From Campanula takesimana (Eukaryota; Streptophyta; Magnoliopsida; Asterales; Campanulaceae): a stretch of DNA of 64,000 nt. The notes beneath the pieces are model-generated. The model had not been told where the DNA came from and did not search any database. It saw only the letters and a program-made list of their open reading frames with translations. Position numbers and translations under genes: made by a program. Positions 1-12,033 of the stretch are shown here, piece after piece. Each line of letters begins with the position of its first letter. Within the stretch, counting starts at the first letter, position 1. The DNA lies in assembly GCA_026119855.1 (NCBI GenBank), contig JAOWBW010000767.1, positions 578,474-642,473 of the forward strand. The letters are read 5' to 3'.

Positions 1-1680
1 CATAGAGGTATACTAGGACTATGAACTCAACCATCTCATCACACCTGGAATTCCAAAGTAGGAAATCAGAATGAATACACCTTAAGGTTAATCGAACCAT
101 AAGTACCCAATTTCCGATTCACGCTTTACCTCCGTTCATAACGAACCAATTCTAAACACCCCAAACAAATCCAAGAGGTTACACTTATTGGAACATGATC
201 ATGACCGGGCTAAACCCTACACTTTGGTGTTCAATAACAACCCTCTAGGTACTATAGGACATCGCCTAAAACCTAGACCAAGTCTTACTCGAAAATCAAT
301 TCGATTGGAACAATCACGAACACATCATAAGATGCCCAAACATTCTCAAACAATACTTGATCATATTACATAACACCATTGTTCACAAAGGAACCAATTT
401 TAATTACTAAAGTGTTCCACGGTGCCCAACTAAGTCAACTAGAATAGTACTACGGAACCTAGACCGAGACTACACCTTGATCTTAAACCTCAACGAAAAG
501 ACAACCATTGTAATCTGGAACAGTGCGGCCAATAGGACCATTTCATAGCACTCAAAAAGATCTTTCCAACGATAGTTTACACGTCCAAAACGGAGTCTGG
601 ACGAAGAAGTTATGGCCTTCGAAAGATTGGACAAAAAGGGAACAATTTTCATAACAGGGGAGGGGGAGCGCGCGCCTCCCACGCCAAGAGAGTGCGCGCC
701 TCCTGAAATCAGAAGGAATTGCGCCAATAGGGAATATGAGGGTGCGCGTGCCTCATAGAAAAGGGTGCGTGCGCCTCCCTTCGACAGTTGGAAAATCAAG
801 GTTGGAGGAGAGGAGGGTGCGCGCGCCTCATCGCCAAGAGGTGCGCGCGCCTCCAAGGAAGAACAACAAACCCAGATCTTCCTTCCTGGGTTCTTACCCG
901 AAAATCAACACAAATCCACCATTTTCATACCCAAATTCAAAGCTAGCACTACCAAGTAGTAACCCAAAGTACCCAAACCATTTAGAAGCCAAAAAGGACC
1001 CTAGAACATCGTCTGGACAACCCCAAATCAAGGGATGATTCAAATACCAAAATTTTACACAAAATGAACAAAAATGTAGATCACTCTCAAATTAACTCAA
1101 GAAGCAATAAATGGCATTCTGATCATCATACAAACATGGAATGACATTTCTAGCATAAAAATGGGGGAAAGTAACTTACCCGGATTTTCTCAAAGTTGAC
1201 GGAACTCGAAAATTCTTAGCTCTCTACGATCCTATCGACGATCTAAACATGTTTCATTTTATGAGAAATGAGAAACAATGAGAGGAAGATAGCTAGAATG
1301 TAGAGAGAAGTGAGAGAAGAAAACTTACCCAATAACCAATGAGAGAGAGAGAACACAGGGAAAATGGTGAGGGGAAAATGAGGGGGGGAGAGGGAGGTGA
1401 GGGAGTAGTTGAAGAAATAATTCAAAAGTTACACTTAGACCCCCTCTTCCACTACCTACACAACTAATACAATAATTATACTTCCCAATAATGACTAAGA
1501 TTCAATACTCTACACTAGCACAATTAACCGATTAAATGCTAGGCACGAAATTATTATGAGACACAAAATGCACACATAATTATTTAAATAAATAAATAAT
1601 TTAAATAAATAAATAGGCAATAAATAAATAATTTATTATTTATTACTACAAAAATAGAGGCGGGTTTTCGGGTCGTGACA
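1..1680 (-). mobile_element. Gypsy-type LTR (partial), 5' terminus at 1680
   Basis: Read on the minus strand, position 1680 begins TGTCACGACCCGAAAA, the usual start of plant Ty3/Gypsy (Tekay/Del-like) LTRs. The boundary is sharp because sequence to its right is Copia-B gag, cut inside the zinc-knuckle codons. No LTR end or primer-binding site is seen down to position 1, so the element runs off the left edge and may be a full element or a solo LTR. No credible protein is encoded; reading frames here are incidental. GC-rich words of the type GCGCGCCTCC recur at about 665-860. The 5-bp duplication expected next to it would be TAACT (1681-1685), but the other copy is outside the window. Confidence 0.7.
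664..860. repeat. GC-rich palindromic word cluster in the Gypsy LTR
   Basis: About six copies of a word close to GTGCGCGCGCCTCC, spaced 15-60 bp, lie in otherwise AT-rich sequence. The core GCGCGC is self-complementary. A comparable cluster of different GC words is found in the Copia-A and Copia-B LTRs of this window. Confidence 0.7.
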
Positions 1681-2026
1681 TAACTCCTTACAATGATAGC
1701 ATTGAACCGATCCTTTCGCGACCCTTGGTTTGTCTCTGATCTCCACGGCCTTGCCCTTACCACCCACTACGTTTTCCCTTGATTCAGTTCTCTCATTATT
1801 GCTAGTACCCAGCCTTCCCCTGCTAGTAGTAGCTAAGGCCGATCCCGAAGTAGACGATGTCTCCAATTTCTTCAAGCGATTTTCCTCGCCCAACAGAAAG
1901 TCTTTAACATCATCATACTTCAATTTGTTCTTACCCGCTGAAGCATTGATCGCTGTCACCGTTCTGCTCCAACTTCCTGGTAAATAAGCTAGCAACAAGC
2001 ACGCATGAACCTCATCATCAAACGTA
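1681..2026 (-). pseudogene. Copia-B gag, C-terminal fragment
   Basis: This minus-strand fragment continues the gag frame that begins at 12430. It resumes after the Copia-A insertion with residues typical of Copia gag (ACLLLAYLPGSW), a polar linker, and a zinc knuckle that starts CYHCKEL. The knuckle is cut there: the next bases belong to the Gypsy LTR at 1680, which by chance read on in frame for a few codons. The second half of the knuckle and all of protease, integrase and reverse transcriptase of Copia-B are outside the window or lost. The fragment is not functional. Confidence 0.85.
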
Positions 2027-2031
2027 ATATC
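2027..2031. repeat. Target-site duplication of Copia-A (left copy)
   Basis: ATATC precedes the LTR start at 2032 and is repeated after the other LTR at 12029-12033. Five bases is the size expected for Copia integration. Confidence 0.9.
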
Positions 2032-3474
2032 TGTTGGGTTTCGATGTAACATGCGCAGCGGAATATAGCATTTAAAATTTTATGAAACCCAAAAGCCCAT
2101 AGATCCGTTCATATGATTAAATCAAATACAACGATATGAATAGAGGAAAAACTAACCCTTGATGACTTTGAATTCTAGCTTTGATCTTGGTGGAGATTTG
2201 AAGCTTGATCACAACGAAAGTAAGAACACGAACTTTGAAGATGATGAGCTTCACCCTCTAGCGGTATCCACACCACGAACGAATATCAAGGAGCTTCTTG
2301 ATCTTGGTTGCTAGACCAAAATTATGAAACACGATTTCACAATTTATTATGACTATATGGAATTTATTTGTGTATTATTTTGTTCTTCAATCAAAGGATG
2401 TCTTGGAACAAAATAAAACTCTCTCAAACTCTTTGGAGACTCACAAAAGGCTATTTTCAAAGTTCTGGCCGAAATCCACTTTTTATACACTAGCAAGACC
2501 TATTCCAAATAGGAAACTTGTGTCAAAAGTTTCTCCTAATCGAATTAGGAAAGGTCCTGCCGACAGCACTGTGCGGCCGCCCAAAAGAGGCTGTGCGGTC
2601 GCCCAACATTGGGCGGCTGCCCGGTTCCTTTTTGTGCGGTCGCCCGCCTTGCCAGAACTGCTGAAAAATTCCAATTTAGTCCTTTTAAGATTCGTTCTAT
2701 TGTGTGTGACCCTCTAGGATTATACAAAGTTGGCAATGGGTTCAAACATGAAACCATAAGATAAGATTAGGTTCTAGCAAACCGTCATACCTACCCAAAT
2801 AATATAACTAGATACAAGTTCGTATTCCTTTAGAATATGTCTAATCCCTTTGTCCACGATATCATTGAACACAAGTCATGGTCAACAAGTCAACTTGTTT
2901 TGTTCAATACTTTCTCGATTCCGAATATGTTGATAATCCAAATGACATTGATCTAATCAATTAATTTGAGTCCGGCCGAACATTTCCATCAACATAATTC
3001 CTACGAGAGGCCCAAGCTTGACATCTCTCCGAAGAGGGACAAATCCATTTAGCTTATTATCCTTCCCTACGTGAATCCGATTATGCCAATCATAACCTTT
3101 ATAACTACCCGGTTAAAGGTAGCGTTTGAATATGTCAAACATAATGTTCATCAAGTGGAAGAGTATAATAACTTCATGTCTAAGGATTCGAATGACATAA
3201 CTAATATGAGACATATGTTCGACATAGACCATGACATAAATCTCATACAGCGGGTCATGTCCAGTACCTTGTTCCAAACAAGTACCCATAAATCTAACAT
3301 GATCATCCCATGATCATTTAGCCTTTATACTAGTGCTTAATAAGTACTAGGGACGGAGATTATTATAAGTAAACATGAATAACAATAATAATCAAAAACA
3401 TTTCTTTATTGATATGAAATAAATGATAACAATTACAACGTCTATTAAACGTGCCTAGGGCACCACTACCAACA
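2032..3474 (-). repeat. Copia-A 3' LTR
   Basis: It has inverted termini TGTTGG and CCAACA, 1443 bp. On the minus strand it is preceded by the polypurine tract AAGTGGGAGA (about 3475-3485). A near-identical copy lies at 10584-12028 and a diverged reverse-oriented copy at 5766-7280. It contains GC-rich words (GTGCGGCCGCCC, GTGCGGTCGCCC and variants) at about 2569-2652. Frames inside it, such as 3071-3313, recur in the other LTR and are not genes. Confidence 0.93.
2569..2652. repeat. GC-rich palindromic word cluster, Copia-A 3' LTR
   Basis: Four GC words of the form TGCGGCCGCCCA, TGCGGTCGCCCA, GGGCGGCTGCCC and TGCGGTCGCCCG occur within 85 bp. The cluster is repeated at 11122-11202 in the 5' LTR and, with another arrangement, at 10203-10280 in the leader. 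Confidence 0.8.
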
Positions 3475-3488
3475 ATCTCCCACTTGCC

Positions 3489-5765
3489 CTAGTCCCAATC
3501 TCCCATGTATCTAATACCCATGGACCTAACATGACCATCATGTTTAGCTTGTGGAAGTCCATTTGTTAGCGGGTCCGCAACATTGTCATCAGTCGGTACT
3601 CTGCATATATTTACGTCTCCCCTATCAACGATCTCTCGAATGATATGAAAACGCCTAAGTATGTGTTTGGATTTCTGATGTGCTCTTGGTTCCTTTGCTT
3701 GAGCAATAGCACCATTATTATCGCAATAAAGGTCTATTGGATTAGCAATACTAGGAACCGCTTCAAGTTCAGTGATGAACTTCTTAATCCAAACAGCTTC
3801 CTTTGCAGCATCTGATGCAGCAATGTACTCAGCTTCCGTTGTAGAATCAGCGGTTGTACTTTGCTTGGAACTCTTCCAGCTTACAGCTCCACCGTTTAAC
3901 ATAAACACAAAACCTGATTGCGATCGGCTATCATCTTTGTCGGTTTGGAAGCTTGCATCCGTGTAAGCATTTACAATGAGATCATCTTCCATTCCTCCAT
4001 AGACCAAAAACGAGTATTTAGTTCTTCTCAAGTATTTAAGAATCGCTTTTATAGCTACCCAGTGATTTTCGCCAGGGTCGGATTGGTATCTACTTGTCAT
4101 GCTCAAAGCATAAGATACATCCGGCCTAGTACAAATCATGGCATATATGATGGACCCAATTGCCGAAGCATATGGAACATCATTCATTTTCTAACGCTCA
4201 TCGTTTGTCTTAGGACATTGAGTCTTGCTTAGAGAAACTCCATGTAACACCGGTAAGGTTCCTCTTTTAGAATTTTCCATACGGAATCTTCTAATGACCT
4301 TATCAATGTATGTACTTTGGCTTAAACCAAGTAGCCTCCTTAATCTATCTCTATAGATCTTAATGCCAAGTATATATGCGGCTTCACCCATATCTTTCAT
4401 TGCGAAGCATTTTCCTAACCAAGTCTTTACGGACTGAAGTGTAGGAATATCGTTTCCAATGAGTAATATGTCATCCACGTATAAAATAAGGAATAGCACT
4501 ATGCTCCCACTAATATTCTTGTATACACAAGGATCATCTTCGTTCTTGATGAAACCAAACTCTTTGACCAATTCATCAAAACAGAGATTCCAACTCCTAG
4601 AAGCTTGCTTCAATCCATAGATGGATCTCTGCAATTTGCATACCTTAGAATCTTGTTCAAAACCTTCTGGTTGTGTCATATACACATCCTCTTGTAGTTT
4701 TCCATTTAGGAAAGCGGTTTTGACGTCCATTTGCCATATTTCATAGTCATGATATGCGGCAATGGCAAGCAAAATTCTTATAGACTTGATCATTGCTACG
4801 GGTGAAAAGGTTTCATCATAGTCAATACCATGAACTTTCCTATAACCCTTCGCTACAAGTCTAGCTTTATAAGTATGCACCTTCCCATCCATGTCAGTCT
4901 TCTTCTTGAAGACCCATCTGCATCCTATGGTTTTTACACCTTCGGGTGCATCAATCAAATGCCAAACTTGATTATCTTGCATGGATTGCAATTCGGATTC
5001 CATGGCTCCAAGCCACGTGTCCGAATCAGGAAAAGACATCGCCTCTTGGTAGGTTGTTGGTTCATCATTCTCAATGATTTCCACCTCATTACTATCCGTT
5101 ACAAGAAATCCATATCTCTCGGGCTCGGATCGTAACCTACTAGATCTGCGAGTTGCTTGTGTATTTTGAACAGGTTCCACAACTCCTTGTGGTTCTTGTT
5201 CTTGTTCCACTATTGGTTCAATGTTATTTTCTGGGTCTCGAATTTCTTCAAGATTTATTTTACTCCCACTGATTTCTTTGGAGAGAAACTCTTTCTCTAG
5301 AAAGACACCAGTTCGGGCAAGAAACACTTTGTTGTCCTCTCGGTTGTAAAAGTAATACCCTTTAGTTTCCTTTGGATATCCCACGAAAATACATTTGTCA
5401 GATTTGTGTGCAAGTTTGTCAGAGACAAGTCTTTTGACATAGGATTCGCAACCCCAAATCTTCATGAAAGATAAACAAGTTTTCTTTCCGCTCCACATCT
5501 CATATGGAGTCTTTTGAAGCGATTTAGTTGGAACACGATTTAGTGTGAAAGCGGCGGTTTCTAGAGCGTAACCCCAAAAGGATATTGGAAGATCAACTTG
5601 ACTCATCATTGATTGAACCATGTCTAACAAAGTCCGATTTCTCCTCTCGGACACACCATTCCATTGTGGTGTTCCGGGTGGAGTCAATTGTAAAACTATT
5701 CCACAATTCTTTAGATGATCATCAAATTCTTGACTCAAGTATTCTCCACCTCGATCTGATCGAAG
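3489..5765 (-). pseudogene. Copia-A pol, C-terminal half: integrase C-part, reverse transcriptase, RNase H
   Basis: On the minus strand the frame resumes in the integrase core (SDRGGEY, about 5755) right after the solo LTR. It continues through the integrase C-terminal region into reverse transcriptase, with the conserved start WVFKKK near 4910 and the catalytic YVDD at 4470-4481. RNase H follows and ends in a stop at 3489-3491, just before the polypurine tract and 3' LTR. An in-frame TAG at about 4191-4193 splits reverse transcriptase from RNase H. Upstream the frame is broken by the nested LTR at 5766. In an active element this would be part of one polyprotein cut by its own protease. The few lesions fit a young copy. 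Confidence 0.93.
5761..5765. repeat. Target-site duplication of nested solo LTR (left)
   Basis: CGAAG at 5761-5765 is repeated at 7281-7285 on the far side of the solo LTR. The two copies fall on the same integrase codons, which proves the insertion point. Confidence 0.92.
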
Positions 5766-7280
5766 TGTTGGTAGTGGTGCCCTAGGCACGTTTAATAAAC
5801 GTTGTAATTGTTATCATTTATTTCATATCAATAAAGAGATGTTTTGATTATTATTGTTGTTCATGTTTACTTATAATAATCCCCGTCCCTAGTACTTGTT
5901 AAGCACTAGTATAAAGGCTAAATGATCATGGGATGATCATGTTAGATTTATGGGTACTTGTTTGGAACAAGGTACTGGACATGACCCGCTGTATGAGATT
6001 TATGTCATGGTCTATGTCGAACATATACCTCATATTAGTTATGTCATTTGAATCCTTAGACATGAAGTTATTATAGTCTTCCACTTGATGAACATTATGT
6101 TTGACATATTCAAACGCTATCTTAACACGGTAGTTATAAAGGGTATGATTGGCATAATCGGATTCCCGTTGGGAAGAATAATAAGCTAAATGGATCTGTC
6201 CCTCTACAGAGAGATGTCAAGCTTGGGCCCCTCGAAGGAATGATGTTGATGAAATGTTCGGCCGGACTCAAATGGATTGATTGGATCAATAGCATTTGAA
6301 TTATCAACATATTCGGAATCGAGAAAGTATTGAACAAAACAAGTTGACTGTTTGACCATGACTTGTGTTCAATGACATCGTGGACAAAGGGATTGTGACA
6401 TATTCTAAAGGAATGCGAACTTGTATCTAGTTATACTATTTGGGTAGGTATGACGGTTTGCTAGAACCTAATCATATCTTATGGGATCATGTTTGAGCCC
6501 ATTGCCAACTTAGTATAATCCTAGAGGGTCACACACAATAGAACGAATCTTAAATAAAAGGACTATATTGGCATTTAGGGTCGGAGGACTTCCAAGGAAT
6601 TTCTGGAAAGTTCTGGGCCTCCTGGTCAACCAAGCGGGCGCTTGGGTTGCACCAGGCGGGCGCCTGAACAAGCCGAAAGGAATTGGACTTTCTGCCCAAA
6701 CAAGCGGGCGCCGGGGTAGGACCAGGCGGGCGCCCGGTAAGCCGAATTGGAAATTTCCTAATTCGATTAGGAAAGGTTTTGGCACAAGATTCCTATTTGG
6801 AATAGGTCTTAATTGTGTATAAAAACCCCAATTCGGCCAGACCATATCGACAAGTGCTTTTGTGAGTCTCAAAGAGTTTGAGAGAGATTTTATTTTGTTC
6901 TAAGATATCATTGATTGAGGAACAAAATAATTCACAAAATAAATTCCATATAGTTCTTTATTATATTGTGAAAGTGTGTTTCATAATATTGGTCTAGCAA
7001 CCAAGATCAAAGAAGCTCCTTTGATATTCGTTCGAAGTGTGGATACCGCTAGAGGGTGAAAATCATCATCTTCAAAGTTCGTGTTCAACCTTTGTGATTG
7101 TGATCAAGTCTTCAAATCTCCACCAAAGACCAAGAGAAAATTTGATAGCCATCAAGGGTTAGTCTTATCCTATATTCATGTTATTGTATTTGATTTAATC
7201 ATATGAACGGATCTATGGGCTTTGGGTTTCAAAATTTTAATTGCTATATTCCGCTGCGCATGTTACTTGGAAACCCAACA
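5766..7280 (+). mobile_element. Solo LTR of the Copia-A family, nested in Copia-A integrase
   Basis: This 1515-bp LTR starts TGTTGGTAGTGG and ends AAACCCAACA, in the orientation opposite to its host element, with a perfect 5-bp duplication CGAAG. It aligns along its length with the Copia-A LTRs but is more diverged, with many substitutions and small indels. No internal sequence, primer-binding site or polypurine tract is present, so it is the product of LTR-LTR recombination after a full element inserted. Its central GC-rich block (about 6634-6735) uses different words from those of the host LTR at the same place. Confidence 0.93.
6634..6735. repeat. GC-rich palindromic word cluster, solo LTR variant
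   Basis: The words AAGCGGGCGCTTGG, CAGGCGGGCGCCTG, AAGCGGGCGCCGGG and CAGGCGGGCGCCCGG lie just before the conserved stretch TTTCCTAATTCGATTAGG. In the host LTRs the same place carries TGCGGYCGCCC words instead. Both kinds are near-palindromic. Confidence 0.8.
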
Positions 7281-7285
7281 CGAAG

Positions 7286-8967
7286 TGCCTTAATACTTTT
7301 GCCAAGTTGTTTTTCTACTTCATTTTGAAATATTCTAAATATCTCAAATGCTTCACTTTTATGTTTCATTAGGTAAACATACTCAAATCTACTATAATCA
7401 TCAGTGAAGGTTATGAAGTATTGAAATCCTCCCCTAGCATTGCTACTTAATGGTCCGCATCCATCGGAATGTATCAACCCCAATAAGTCGCTTTCCCTTT
7501 CACCCAACTTGGTAAAAGGTATCTTAGTCATTTTTCCAAGAAGACACGACTCGCAAGTTTCATATGACTCAAGGTCACATGAACCCAAAAGTCCGTCCTC
7601 ATGGAGTTTTGAGATACGCTTCTCATTAATATGACCAAGACGGCAATGCCATAAATAAGTATGATTTACATCATTAGGTTTAGATTTCTTATTTATATGA
7701 TAGACATTGTCATTATTTTCATCCTTGACATTCAAGACATAAAGGCCATTAAATGAATTAGCAATACCATAAAGCACATCATTTAAATAAATGGAAAATT
7801 TCTTATTCTCAATAAGAAACTTAAAACCTTCATTATCCAAACAAGAAATTGAAATAATATTTCTACTTAAATCCGGAACATAATAACAATTGTTCAAAAC
7901 AAGAATTAATCCGGAAGGTAAAGTGACTTCATAAGTCCCTACGGCTAATGCAGCAACTCTTGCTCCATTCCCCACACGTAGGTCTACTTCACCCTCTTTA
8001 AGTAGTCTCCTATTCTTTAGTCCATTCACATTTAAACAAATGTGAGAACCACATCCGGTATCCAATACCCAAGAATCAGTGGTAGAAAGGAGAATATCTA
8101 TTATATAGATACCTGAAGTCGACGCAGCCTTGCTGCCCTTCTTCTTATTTTGCTCTTCCAAGAAAGCCTTGCAATTACGTTTCCAATGACCAATCTCTTG
8201 ACAATGGAAACAGATTGCATCCTTTTGTGAATCGGGTTTTGCCTCAGAAGCCTTGGAAACACTTGCCTTGCTTATCTTGGGTTTGACAACTTTCTTACCC
8301 TTTCCTTTGGCACTAGCCTTCTTCCCATCATGAACCAAGAGCACGGGAGAACATTTCTCCGCAATCTTCATCTCCGCAGTTTTAAGCATCCCATGCAACT
8401 CGGAGAGATTCTTATCCATTCCATGCATGTTATAATTCATCACAAACTGATTATAACTGTTAGGCAATGAATTAAGAATGAGATCCGTGGCTAGCTCCAA
8501 TGGGATTGGATAGCCAAGTTTCTCAAGGTTCTCTACATAACCTTTCATTTTCAGTATGTGAGGACTCACTTGTTGCCCTTCATTCATTTTGCAAGTAGTG
8601 AATGCAACAATGGTCTTGTACCTCTCTTGCCTAGCTTGTTCTTGAAACATGGCTCTTAACTCCACGCCTATCTCATAGGCTTCCAAATGTTCCAAACTTT
8701 GTTGGAGTTTTGAGCACATAGTAGCAAGCATGAGACAGCTTACATCTCTAGAATCATTACGATGTTCTTGTAATTGTCTCTTTCTACCCTAGGGGCAGTA
8801 GGTTCTGGTTCAGCAGGAAGAGGCCCATCGAGAATGTACAACTTATCTTCTTGCCTAAGAACAATTCTTAGGCTACGGATCCAATCCATAAAGTTCATAC
8901 CATTCTCTTGGAGTTTATCCTTCTCAAGGATCGATCGCAACGAAATTGATTGAGTGTTAGTAGTCAT
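7286..8967 (-). pseudogene. Copia-A gag, protease and integrase N-part
   Basis: On the minus strand the gag starts at the ATG at 8967 (MTTNTQSISLRSILEKDK). It is broken by a frameshift near 8740-8790 and continues through a UBN2-like gag region to the zinc knuckle CFHCQEIGHWKRNC (CX2CX4HX4C, all ligands present). The aspartic protease follows with WVLDTGCGSH (about 8040-8072). Then come the GAG-pre-integrase segment LWHCRLGH with the HHCC zinc residues and the first part of the integrase core. The frame stops at the solo LTR (7280) and resumes at 5765. Apart from the gag frameshift and the insertion, the coding sequence looks well preserved. Confidence 0.92.
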
Positions 8968-10572
8968 TGTCTACAAATATGCAAAATTTCTAAAATTTAA
9001 TAAGTACCGGTTTTCATTAAAGAAATAAATAATTAAAGAAATTTCAAAAAATGTATTTTTCAAAAAAAAAATACTCCCACTAAATTATATAACCTTCATA
9101 TACATCCAATGTATAATATAATTTAATTGGGCTCAGATCCAACTTTAATTTAACTTTTGAGTCCACGGAGGCGGACCGCTCAAAACTAAATTAATTAGGT
9201 AGCAATCATGTCAATCATATCCCATATGATTCTTAGATTCTTTCATGAGATTCTTTGAGAAATCCAATTTCAAAAAGCATGTTTATATCTCATCTTTTGC
9301 CTAGGCCCACAAACTGTTTTGACGCCTAATTAAGTCTAACCATTTTAAACGTATAGGAACCATTCAATTTAATGCACCTTGCGGAGGCAAGCCCACATTG
9401 AATTGATGAACCTAATCTTGCTCATACATGAATAAAATTAATGCACCTCGCGGAGGCGAACCCACATCAAGATCACCCATGTATAAACAAGTGTTTTAAT
9501 CATGGCATGGCAAAAAGAACTTAAAAACTTTCTTTGAAGGTTCATCACATATAGCATACAACACATTTATGAGCACATAATATAAACATGTTACGCATCA
9601 AGTTTAGCCACTAAATTAATCTCCATTAATTTAAGCATAATGTTTATGTGTCATTAGTTTCTCTATAATTATGAGGATGAGACTATTTCAACTTTGGTTA
9701 TTATCTCCAAATCAAGACAACAAGAAGTACGGCCGAAACTAAGCCATGAGGCATCCAAAATTCCGCACTAATTCAAGATACCAAGAAAGTAGTCCATGTG
9801 GCCGAAACTAAGCAATAGATGGTCTCGATGAACGTAGGCCAATTGCATCCACAATTCCACATGGATCTCCAATCATTGAATCAAGAACTTTGTTTCTTAA
9901 TTTTAGCAATTATGAACTCTTCATAATTTTAACTTCGTTTTATCTTTGAAACTTGGATTGCGATCAAGTTTGGGAAACACAATCTCGATGAACGCAGATT
10001 AGCCATCCAAACCTTGAACCAATCTTAGATTCACAAGACTAAAACAAATAGGAAAATCAAACCCCAAGATCCACACACAAACCAACTACCCAAAACCCAT
10101 TCCAGATCAGCAGGTCTGGACTGGTTCTGTTACTGGTTTTGTTGAATTTTTGGAAAAATTCCAGATTCTGATTTTTGACCAAAATCAGACTCTCTGATCC
10201 CTTTGTGCGGCCGCCCAAGAAGTCCTGTGCGGCCGCCCAAAAACTGTGCGGCCGCCCAGATTCTTCTGTGCGGTCGCCCATGGGAATCAGAATGTACAGA
10301 ATTTTTAAAGTTCGAAAATTTTGTCTCAAAATTGTTTTTCCCCGATTATTAAAACCATGATCCAATCAGAATTAATAATCAAACAATTCGTAATCCATCA
10401 TAATATTTATTGCGATTGAATCGTGCGATTAAAGTTGCAAAACAATAAACCACATAAAATCACAAAACACATAAACATCACATATTCCAATATTCATATC
10501 ATGTAAGGCACATAAACAATTTATATACTCACAACATGATCTAGGTATTGAAATAATCAACATGAACGGGGA
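8968..10572 (-). other. Copia-A untranslated leader between primer-binding site and gag
   Basis: These 1.6 kb hold no reading frame with recognisable similarity. The stretch is AT-rich. A short duplicated segment around ATGCACCTYGCGGAGGC occurs at about 9371 and 9440. A cluster of four GC words (TGCGGCCGCCCA three times, TGCGGTCGCCCA once) lies at 10203-10280. The position is that expected for packaging or dimerisation signals of the element RNA, but this is inference. Confidence 0.6.
10203..10280. repeat. GC-rich word cluster in the Copia-A leader
   Basis: There are four copies of TGCGG(C/T)CGCCCA at spacings of about 17-26 bp. The same word is found in the LTRs, so an element transcript would carry it more than once. 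The core GCGGCCGC is an 8-bp palindrome. Confidence 0.8.
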
Positions 10573-10582
10573 TCTGATACCA
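10573..10582 (-). other. Primer-binding site of Copia-A (initiator tRNA-Met type)
   Basis: On the minus strand, one base after the 5' LTR, the sequence reads TGGTATCAGA. This is complementary to the 3' end of initiator methionine tRNA, the usual primer of plant Copia elements. It fixes the element orientation. Confidence 0.9.
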
Positions 10583-10583
10583 A

Positions 10584-12028
10584 TGTTGGGTTTCGATGTA
10601 ACATGCACAGCGGAATATAGCATTTAAAATTTTATGAAACCCAAAAGCCCATAGATCCGTTCATATGATTAAATCAAATACAACGATATGAATAGAGGAA
10701 AAACTAACCCTTGATGACTTTGAATTCTAGCTTTGATCTTGGTGGAGATTTGAAGCTTGATCACAATGAAAGTAAGAACACGAACTTTGAAGATGATGAG
10801 CTTCACCCTCTAGCGGTATCCACACCACGAACGAATATCAAGGAGCTTCTTTATCTTGGTTGCTAGACCAAAATTATGAAACACACTTTCACAATTTAAT
10901 ATGACTATATGGAATTTTATTTGTGTATTATTTTGCTCTTCAATCAAAGGATGTCTTGGAACAAAATAAAACTCTCTCAAACTCTTTGGAGACTCACAAA
11001 AGGCTATTTTCAAAGTTCTGGCCGAAATCCCTTTTTTATACACAAGCAATACCTATTCCAAATAGGAAACTTGTGTCAAAAGTTTCTCCTAATCGAATTA
11101 GGAAAGTTCCTGCCAACAGCACTGTGCGGCCGCCCAAAAGAGGCTGTGCGGTCGCCCAACATTGGGCGGCCGCCCGGTTCCTTTTTGTGCGGTCGCCCGC
11201 CTTGCCAGAACTGCTGAAAAATTCCAATTTAGTCATTTTAAGATTCTTTCTATTGTGTGTGACCCTCTAGGATTATACTAAGTTGGCAATGGGTTCAAAC
11301 ATGAAACCATAAGATATGATTAGATTCTAGCAAACCGTCATACCTACCCAAATAGTATAACTAGATACAAGTTCGCATTCCTTTAGAATATGTCATAATC
11401 CCTTTGTCCACGATATCATTGAACACAAGTCATGGTCAACAAGTCAACTTGTTTTGTTCAATACTTTCTCGATTCCGAATATGTTGATAATCCAAATGAC
11501 ATTGATCTAATCAATTAATTTGAGTCCAGCCGAACATTTCCATCAACATTATTCCTACGAGAGGCCCAAGCTTGACATCTCTCCGAAGAGGGACAAATCC
11601 ATTTAGCTTATTATTCTTCCCTACGTGAATCCGATTATGCCAATCATACCCTTTATAACTACCCGGTTAAAGGTAGCGTTTGAATATGTCAAACATAATG
11701 TTCATCAAGTGGAAGACTATAATAACTTCATGTCTAAGGATTCGAATGACATAACTAATATGAGACATATGTTCGACATAGACCATGACATAAATCTCAT
11801 ACAGCGGGTCATGTCCAGTACCTTGTTCCAAACAAGTACCCATAAGTCTAACATGATCATCCCATGATCATTTAGCCTTTATACTAGTGCTTAATAAGTA
11901 CTAGGGACGGAGATTATTATAAGTAAACATGAACAACAATAATAATCAAAAACATTTCTTTATTGATATGAAATAAATGATAACAATTACAACGTCTATT
12001 AAACGTGCCTAGGGCACCACTACCAACA
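10584..12028 (-). repeat. Copia-A 5' LTR
   Basis: 1445 bp, termini TGTTGG and CCAACA, near-identical to 2032-3474. Followed on its outer side by the duplication ATATC (12029-12033). Carries the same GC-rich words at 11122-11202. Its short reading frames (such as 10923-11270 and 11625-11867) recur in the other LTR and are not genes. Confidence 0.93.
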
Positions 12029-12033
12029 ATATC

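Larger units (their letters stand above)
2032..12028 (-). mobile_element. Copia-A, nearly complete LTR retrotransposon with a nested solo LTR
   Basis: The element reads on the minus strand: 5' LTR 10584-12028, primer-binding site 10573-10582, long leader, gag-protease-integrase-reverse transcriptase-RNase H (8967 to 3489), polypurine tract, 3' LTR 2032-3474. A 5-bp duplication ATATC flanks it. The two LTRs look very similar by eye, with scattered single-base differences, so insertion was fairly recent. Without the solo LTR nested at 5766-7280 the native length is about 8.5 kb. It sits inside Copia-B gag. A gag frameshift, an in-frame stop near 4191 and the nested insertion make this copy non-autonomous now. 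Confidence 0.93.

Noticed and set aside
188..373. Small frame of 61 codons in the left Gypsy LTR
   Set aside because: Lies in LTR sequence, no motif, no splice or start context; incidental.
2349..2757. Overlapping frames on both strands around the GC words
   Set aside because: They recur in the other Copia-A LTR (10923-11270) and come from GC-word composition, not from genes.
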